NCBI RefSeq assembly: GCF_000188055.2
Contig: NZ_AEUZ02000001.1
Location: 758,001-822,000, forward strand
Direction of reading: 5' to 3'
Length of the DNA stretch: 64,000 bases
Source: Streptococcus urinalis 2285-97
GTDB taxonomy: Bacteria > Bacillota > Bacilli > Lactobacillales > Streptococcaceae
In this document: piece after piece, positions 59,310 through 64,000 of the stretch
Position numbering within the stretch: the first letter of the stretch is position 1
Layout: every line of letters starts with the position of its first letter
Position numbers and translations under genes: made by a program
The notes under the pieces: generated by a model
Told to the model about the DNA's origin: nothing
Database searches by the model: none
Seen by the model: the letters and a program-made list of their open reading frames with translations, nothing else

Positions 59310-61571
59310 ATGGATCAAGCAAAAATTATTATAGGTTTAGCAGTCGCTACTCTATCAACAGGTGCCGGAATTGTACACGCTGAAGACGTAACACCACCAA
59401 CACCAGTTAGAGAAGCATCAACTACAAATGAAAAAGTCACTGCTCCTCAGGTAACACAAGAACAAGTAGACAGCGCAAAAGCCAATGTTGATCAAGCAAC
59501 AAGTAATGTTAATGCACAACAAAATGTAGTTAATGATGCTCAAAGTCAAACCAACCAATCACAAAATAATGTAGTTAGTGCAACAACAGCAGTAACAGAT
59601 GCTACTGCAACTGCTCAACAAGCAACTCCTGAAGTAATAACAAAAGCTCAAGCAAGTGTAGCGGAAGCTAATACAGCAGTGAAGATTGCTGAAACAAACC
59701 TAACAACTGCTCAAACAGAAGCTACACAAGCTAATACAGCAGTTTCTAAGCAAACACAGGTTGTTGCTGAAAATCAAACGAATGTAGCTCAAGCTCAAAC
59801 AGATGCTAACAAAGCTCAAGAAGCAGTTGATACTGCTAAACAAGCAATTGATTCTACTCAAGCCAATACTAATTTAGCTGATGCGGAAAAGGTAGTAGTT
59901 GAGAAAACTACTAATGTAGCAACTGCTGAAACAAATCTTACAGACGCAAAACAAGCTGATGCAAAATTGACTGAAGAAACAACACAAGCTCAATCAACAG
60001 TCACTCAAAAAGACTTAGCTGTTAAAGATACTCAAGCCTTGTTAAATCAAGTGGCAAGTGAAATGATTAAGGAACAAGTGACAACTAGTCTTCAAAATCA
60101 AGCTTATTACAATCAACGTGATGGAGTTTGGGCAGGCTACTATGGTAGTAACAGTTTTGCTGCAACAGGCTGTGTCCCTACTTCATTAGCCATGGTCTTT
60201 ACTGAATTAGCTCGAAGAGGGGTAACACCGACCGAGGTCGCAAACTATCTTTATAACAATACTAATTATTTTAACAAGTATTTTTCTGGTACTAGTGCCA
60301 ACGGAATTGTTTCTGCTTCCCAACATTTTGGCTTTGTTCCAACTCACCTTGGAAGTCAATCAGCTATCGTTGAAGCCTTACAAGCAGGACATTATGTTGT
60401 AGGTGCTGTACAAAATAATAAGTTTTCACCTTGGGGGCCTGGTTATAGCCACGAGATTGTTTTGAGAGGTTACTCTAATGGTAATGCTTATATCTATGAT
60501 CCTTATAATCGAGCAAACATTGGCTGGTATCCAGTTGCTAGTCTTTGGTCAGAAAGAAGTGGAGATAAAGACGATAATGCTTTAGGTGTTCCGTTCTTTA
60601 AAATTACTACTCAAAAAATGGCTCAACTTGAAGCACAACAGGCTCAGTTAACATCTGCTGTAAATACTACAAAAACACAATTGGCAAAGGCAAAACAAGC
60701 GTTAAATAACTTACAAGCAACACCTCTTAAAACTCCTGATGCACAGGCAAAACTTAATCAAGCAAAAGTGGAGTTAGCACTTGCACAAGATAACTATGTT
60801 AAAGCACAAGAAGCTGTTAAGTTAGCGAGCCAAGAATTAGCTGTTAAAGAAGCTAACCTAAAAAATGCTCAAGCTGAGCTATTAGCTAAGCAAAATATTT
60901 TGAATGAAGCACAAGCAACCCTTGCAGAAAGTCAATTAGTATTAGCTGAATTTGAAGCAGCTTTGGCTAATGCGCAGAATAAGGTGAAAAAAGCTCAAGA
61001 TAGCTTAACATCTGCTCAAACGATTCTTGGACAAAAACAAGCTGACTTACAAGCATTGCAAAATGCACCAAAAGTCCTAGCAGAGGCTCAAGCGAAATTG
61101 CTTAGTGCGAAAGCTGATTTGGTAAATAAAAAGGCTATCTTAGACAAGGAAGTCGCAAAATTAAAAGAATTACAAGCTGTTCAAGCTGAAGCACAAAATC
61201 AATATAGTATTGTTTTTGAAGCATACAAAGTAGTATTAGAAGCTAAAAAACAAGCTGAATTAACAGAAATCTATAATCATATTATTGCAGGTGGCGGTGA
61301 AGCAATACCAGTTGTGGATGAAACAGGTAAAATAACTGGTTACGTAGACGGTAGTCAAAAAGCTGGTGGTAATGAAGTGACTCTTGCTTTAACTAGTAAC
61401 GGTCAAGCACCCCTCGAAAGTCCAGTTAATAAAGAAAACCATGCTCTAACAAAAACATCTCAAGTTCTACCACATACTGGTGAAGCAGGAGTATCCCTCT
61501 TATCAGTATTAGGTGCAGGTCTTATCTCAACACTTGGGCTGATTAGTTTGAAAAAACGTCGCACACATTAA
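59310..61571 (+). CDS. LPHTG surface protein with C39-like peptidase domain, 753 aa
   Basis: Signal peptide ending near GIVHAED, then an Ala/Gln/Thr-rich coiled coil (residues 45-250). The C39-like peptidase domain follows: AATGCVPTSLAMVFTELA near 288 (Cys), YSHEIVLRGYSNG near 381 (His), IYDPYNRANIGW near 395 (Asp/Asn). A second coiled coil (about 440-640) and a sortase anchor LPHTGEAGVSLL near 720 come last. A wall-anchored cysteine peptidase between two coiled arms may process surface or recipient proteins, or act as an adhesin. ATG follows CAAGGAGAATAAATTAA. Confidence 0.85.
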   Translation: MDQAKIIIGLAVATLSTGAGIVHAEDVTPPTPVREASTTNEKVTAPQVTQEQVDSAKANVDQATSNVNAQQNVVNDAQSQTNQSQNNVVSATTAVTDATATAQQATPEVITKAQASVAEANTAVKIAETNLTTAQTEATQANTAVSKQTQVVAENQTNVAQAQTDANKAQEAVDTAKQAIDSTQANTNLADAEKVVVEKTTNVATAETNLTDAKQADAKLTEETTQAQSTVTQKDLAVKDTQALLNQVASEMIKEQVTTSLQNQAYYNQRDGVWAGYYGSNSFAATGCVPTSLAMVFTELARRGVTPTEVANYLYNNTNYFNKYFSGTSANGIVSASQHFGFVPTHLGSQSAIVEALQAGHYVVGAVQNNKFSPWGPGYSHEIVLRGYSNGNAYIYDPYNRANIGWYPVASLWSERSGDKDDNALGVPFFKITTQKMAQLEAQQAQLTSAVNTTKTQLAKAKQALNNLQATPLKTPDAQAKLNQAKVELALAQDNYVKAQEAVKLASQELAVKEANLKNAQAELLAKQNILNEAQATLAESQLVLAEFEAALANAQNKVKKAQDSLTSAQTILGQKQADLQALQNAPKVLAEAQAKLLSAKADLVNKKAILDKEVAKLKELQAVQAEAQNQYSIVFEAYKVVLEAKKQAELTEIYNHIIAGGGEAIPVVDETGKITGYVDGSQKAGGNEVTLALTSNGQAPLESPVNKENHALTKTSQVLPHTGEAGVSLLSVLGAGLISTLGLISLKKRRTH

Positions 61572-61587
61572 TTAGTGAAAGGAATTT

Positions 61588-62310
61588 ATGATGTCAAAAA
61601 AACAATTATTACTCTTAACTTGCGTCTCAACTCTTGCACTCGTAGGTCCTACAGCATTTGCGGAAGATGTAGTCCCAGTAGATCCAACTACACCATCAAC
61701 AGAAGTGACTATACCACCAACCCCAGTAGATCCTGGTGTACCAACTGACACAACAGATCCTAGTACCCCAGTAGAACCGGAGACTCCTACTGATACGACA
61801 AATCCTAGTACTCCAGCAGATCCAGGAACTCCTACTGATACGACAACACCAACTGACAGTTCGACTACACCAGGGACTTCTACTAAACCTTCAGACTCAG
61901 AGTCAACGAATACAAATCCAGGAACAAAACCAACAGATGAAGTTAAGCCAGAAACACCTAAAACTCCTGAAGTGCCGTCAACAGTAACTCCAGAGGTAAT
62001 TGATAAGGTAGACAAAGAAACAGGTAATATTACGATTAAACCAATCCCAATTAGTCCAAATAAAACTATTATTGGTACACAAAATGGCCAATTAATCGTA
62101 CAAGACTATTTAGGAAAACAATCCGTTGAATCAGCTGAAAATTATGGTGGACGTGTTAACGATGATGGAACGGTCACCATTAAAGATGTTGAAGGCAAAG
62201 AAAAGACATTACCACATACTGGTGACAACAAGGGGACTTTAAGTATCATTGGAGCAATGTTCCTTTCCTTAACGCCTTTCTTATTCAAAAAGAAAGCATT
62301 GTTTAACTAA
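61588..62310 (+). CDS. Pro/Thr-rich LPHTG surface protein, 240 aa
   Basis: Signal peptide (LLLLTCVSTLALVGPTAFAED), a Pro/Thr/Asp-rich stretch with approximate repeats (PVDPGVPTDTTDPSTPVEPE), a short folded part (ITIKPIPISPNKTIIGTQNG) and a sortase anchor TLPHTGDNKG near 207. Cell-wall anchored, probably a spacer or adhesin. ATG 61588 follows AAAGGAATTT; ATG 61591 is also possible. Confidence 0.8.
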   Translation: MMSKKQLLLLTCVSTLALVGPTAFAEDVVPVDPTTPSTEVTIPPTPVDPGVPTDTTDPSTPVEPETPTDTTNPSTPADPGTPTDTTTPTDSSTTPGTSTKPSDSESTNTNPGTKPTDEVKPETPKTPEVPSTVTPEVIDKVDKETGNITIKPIPISPNKTIIGTQNGQLIVQDYLGKQSVESAENYGGRVNDDGTVTIKDVEGKEKTLPHTGDNKGTLSIIGAMFLSLTPFLFKKKALFN

Positions 62311-62373
62311 AAAACTAACTTTTTAGACTTGGAATGTCGAAAAACTTATCCTAGAAAAATATATTGGAGAAAA

Positions 62374-64000
62374 ATGATGAGAGAAACAAAAGGACATGGC
62401 TATTTTAGAAAATCAAAAGCATACGGTTTAGTATGTGGAATCGCACTAGCAGGCGCTTTTGCTTTTAGTAGCGGTAATGTATCGGCAGATGAAGTAACTG
62501 CTCCAGCAACACCACCTCAAACCGTTGTAACAACTTTAACAGAGCCAACTAATAATCAATCTCAGCCAGTAACTTCACCTTCTCTTGATAAGGCAGTTGA
62601 CACGGCTAAAGAAGCAGGAGTAACTGTTAATACAACATCAACAGTAAGTCATACAGATGTACCAAGTGCTCAAGCTGACTTAGATAAGCAAACCCAAGCT
62701 GTTAAAGATGCAACGGCAAAAGCCCAAGCTAATACCCAAGCTATTAAAGATGCTACCGCAAAAAATGCACAAATTGATGCTCAAAATAAAGCTGAAGCAG
62801 AACGTGTTGCCCAAGAAAATAAAGCTGGTCAATTAGCAGTTGATCAACAAAATGCGGAAGCACAAGCTAAAGCAGATGCTACCAATGCTCAATTAAAAGC
62901 AGATTATGAAGCTAAATTAGCTGAAATTAAAACTATTGAAGATTATAACCAAGCAGTTGCTGAACGTAATGCTTTAGCTAAAGCACAAGCAGATGCTACC
63001 AATGCTCAATTAAAAGCTGATTATCAAGTTAAATTAGATGCTTATAACAAAGCACTAGCTGACCGTGCCAACTTAGTCGCAAATGATGTCAGCTTTGAAG
63101 GATATGGCAAATCAGAAACTCTGAATGGCTATGGGCAAGTAACCAGTGATGTTGTAACAGTTGATAAAAATGGTAATTTTATAATTAAAGAACCACAAGT
63201 CGATACAGATGGTACTTTTGGAAATACCAAGGTTACAGGTAAGTTCATTTATACTGTAACTTATGATGAAGCTACTAACAAAGCTATTATTAAAATTACA
63301 GGTATCAGTCTTAATACTTGGCAGTTAGATTTAACACGCCAAACAACAGCAGTTAACCGTAATATTTCTGCATCCTATAAAGACTTAGCAGGTAATGTTC
63401 TTTACACTCGTAATTTTGATGGACTCTCTTCAATTGGTGTACAAACCATTAATAAGAGTTTTGCTTTAGATAAAGAAATTATTTTATCAGACGGCGAAAC
63501 TTCTGCAGAAGTGATGTTCCTTAAGACAGAACCAAAATGGATTATCTCAGCACCATCAACACTCTTTGCTAAACTGACTTATGATACAGCTGATATTCCA
63601 TCAAAACCAATCCCACCAACATTAGTTACTGTTACTCCAGAAGCAGAAAAACCAGTCCCTAATACCCCACCAACACCAAATTATGTAACTCCAGTTTTAG
63701 TAACATTCACACCACAAACACCAACTATTAAACCTCACGTGTCTGTTCCTGAAAAGCTAGTAGTAACTGTTTCAGTACATCCCGTTATGGTACCAGTCGC
63801 AAATCCTTCCAAAGATGTTGTAGATGAAGCAGGAAAAACCATTAATGGATTATCAGTATTACCTAATTCTGAGTTAAATTATGTGGCTAAACAAGACTTT
63901 AGTCAATATAAGGGTATGACAGCGTCAAATGATAAAATCGCAAAAAACTTTATCTTTATTGATGACTATAAGGATGAAGCTCTAGATGGTAAATCAATGA
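62374..64000 (+). CDS. Antigen I/II-family adhesin, BspA/AspA-like, partial (542 codons shown)
   Basis: The signal peptide contains GYFRKSKAYGLVCGIALAGA, a YSIRK-like form typical of antigen I/II. Then come Ala-rich repeats (residues about 65-225, ADATNAQLKADY repeated), a short variable domain (about 230-420), a proline-rich region (KPIPPTLVTVTPEAEKPVPN) and the beginning of the C-terminal region (KNFIFIDDYKDEALDGKSM). The frame stays open to the window end. Antigen I/II proteins bind salivary and host glycoproteins. The short variable domain resembles BspA of S. agalactiae more than SpaP, from memory. ATG 62374 or 62377. Confidence 0.85.
   Translation, partial: MMRETKGHGYFRKSKAYGLVCGIALAGAFAFSSGNVSADEVTAPATPPQTVVTTLTEPTNNQSQPVTSPSLDKAVDTAKEAGVTVNTTSTVSHTDVPSAQADLDKQTQAVKDATAKAQANTQAIKDATAKNAQIDAQNKAEAERVAQENKAGQLAVDQQNAEAQAKADATNAQLKADYEAKLAEIKTIEDYNQAVAERNALAKAQADATNAQLKADYQVKLDAYNKALADRANLVANDVSFEGYGKSETLNGYGQVTSDVVTVDKNGNFIIKEPQVDTDGTFGNTKVTGKFIYTVTYDEATNKAIIKITGISLNTWQLDLTRQTTAVNRNISASYKDLAGNVLYTRNFDGLSSIGVQTINKSFALDKEIILSDGETSAEVMFLKTEPKWIISAPSTLFAKLTYDTADIPSKPIPPTLVTVTPEAEKPVPNTPPTPNYVTPVLVTFTPQTPTIKPHVSVPEKLVVTVSVHPVMVPVANPSKDVVDEAGKTINGLSVLPNSELNYVAKQDFSQYKGMTASNDKIAKNFIFIDDYKDEALDGKSM

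Noticed and set aside
61572..62015. Minus-strand frame of 147 codons opposite the Pro/Thr-rich surface protein
   Set aside because: A by-product of low-complexity repeats; the plus-strand protein has signal peptide and LPHTG anchor.
1..64000. CRISPR arrays, insertion sequences and rRNA genes
   Set aside because: No regularly spaced repeat-spacer pattern, transposase with terminal repeats, or rRNA-like sequence was seen. The 45-bp tandem repeat at 5514 has no spacers.

Overview
The window looks like part of a low-GC Streptococcus chromosome, probably from the pyogenic group (S. agalactiae, S. dysgalactiae, S. pyogenes, S. canis and relatives). That reading rests on the protein families seen: DUF1642, ArpU, DUF1056, DUF859, DUF1366, LPXTG proteins with LPHTG anchors, and an antigen I/II adhesin. 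Species cannot be fixed from the sequence alone. Two mobile regions lie side by side: a siphovirus prophage (about 1-36,300) and the first part of an integrative conjugative or plasmid-like element (about 37,250 to beyond 64,000). A short stretch with csbD lies between them.

Prophage. Positions 1-5,200 hold early and regulatory genes: an ImmA-like peptidase, Cro/XRE regulators, DUF3102 and ORF6C proteins and many tiny genes. Three reverse-strand genes interrupt them, each behind its own extended -10 promoter. Positions 5,200-9,340 are the replication and recombination module: a RepA_N/DnaD-type initiator with an iteron-like repeat inside it, a DnaC-like loader, Gp157, ERF annealase, an SSB-like protein and RusA. 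Positions 9,300-11,360 carry small accessory genes, and 11,720-12,154 encodes the ArpU late regulator. A structured RNA with a tRNA-like 3' part and a hicBA toxin-antitoxin pair follow. The late genes start at 13,224: HNH endonuclease, small terminase, a tRNA-Lys-like gene, large terminase, portal, ClpP-like prohead protease, HK97-fold capsid, connectors, tail tube, frameshifted tail chaperone, tape measure with CHAP and lytic transglycosylase domains, Dit, Tal, DUF859 fibre, holin and GH25 endolysin. No integrase, CI repressor or att core is visible, so the lysogeny end must lie to the left.

Just after the endolysin terminator is a compact locus (35,946-36,292) with the layout of an Fst-like type I toxin-antitoxin system. 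It has a 27-residue hydrophobic peptide gene on the minus strand and a convergent plus-strand RNA that repeats four segments of the toxin mRNA region. Then come a 63-residue protein, csbD and a 5'-truncated small gene at 37,069-37,233.

Conjugative element. A primase/replication protein (38,075), small accessory genes and a thioredoxin-like protein lead to a candidate oriT region (45,218-45,675). Beyond it are two relaxosome accessory proteins, a secreted DNA/RNA endonuclease, a MobP-type relaxase (47,651), an LtrC-like primase/antirestriction protein, topoisomerase III, an N-domain-less Clp ATPase, a VirB2-like pilin and a VirB8-like protein. Three surface proteins close the window: a C39-like peptidase with LPHTG, a Pro/Thr-rich LPHTG protein, and the N-terminal 542 codons of a BspA/AspA-like antigen I/II adhesin cut by the window edge. 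The VirB4, VirB6 and VirD4-type genes are not in the window and should lie to the right. From memory, the gene content recalls RD2 of M28 S. pyogenes and TnGBS-type elements of S. agalactiae; this was not tested.
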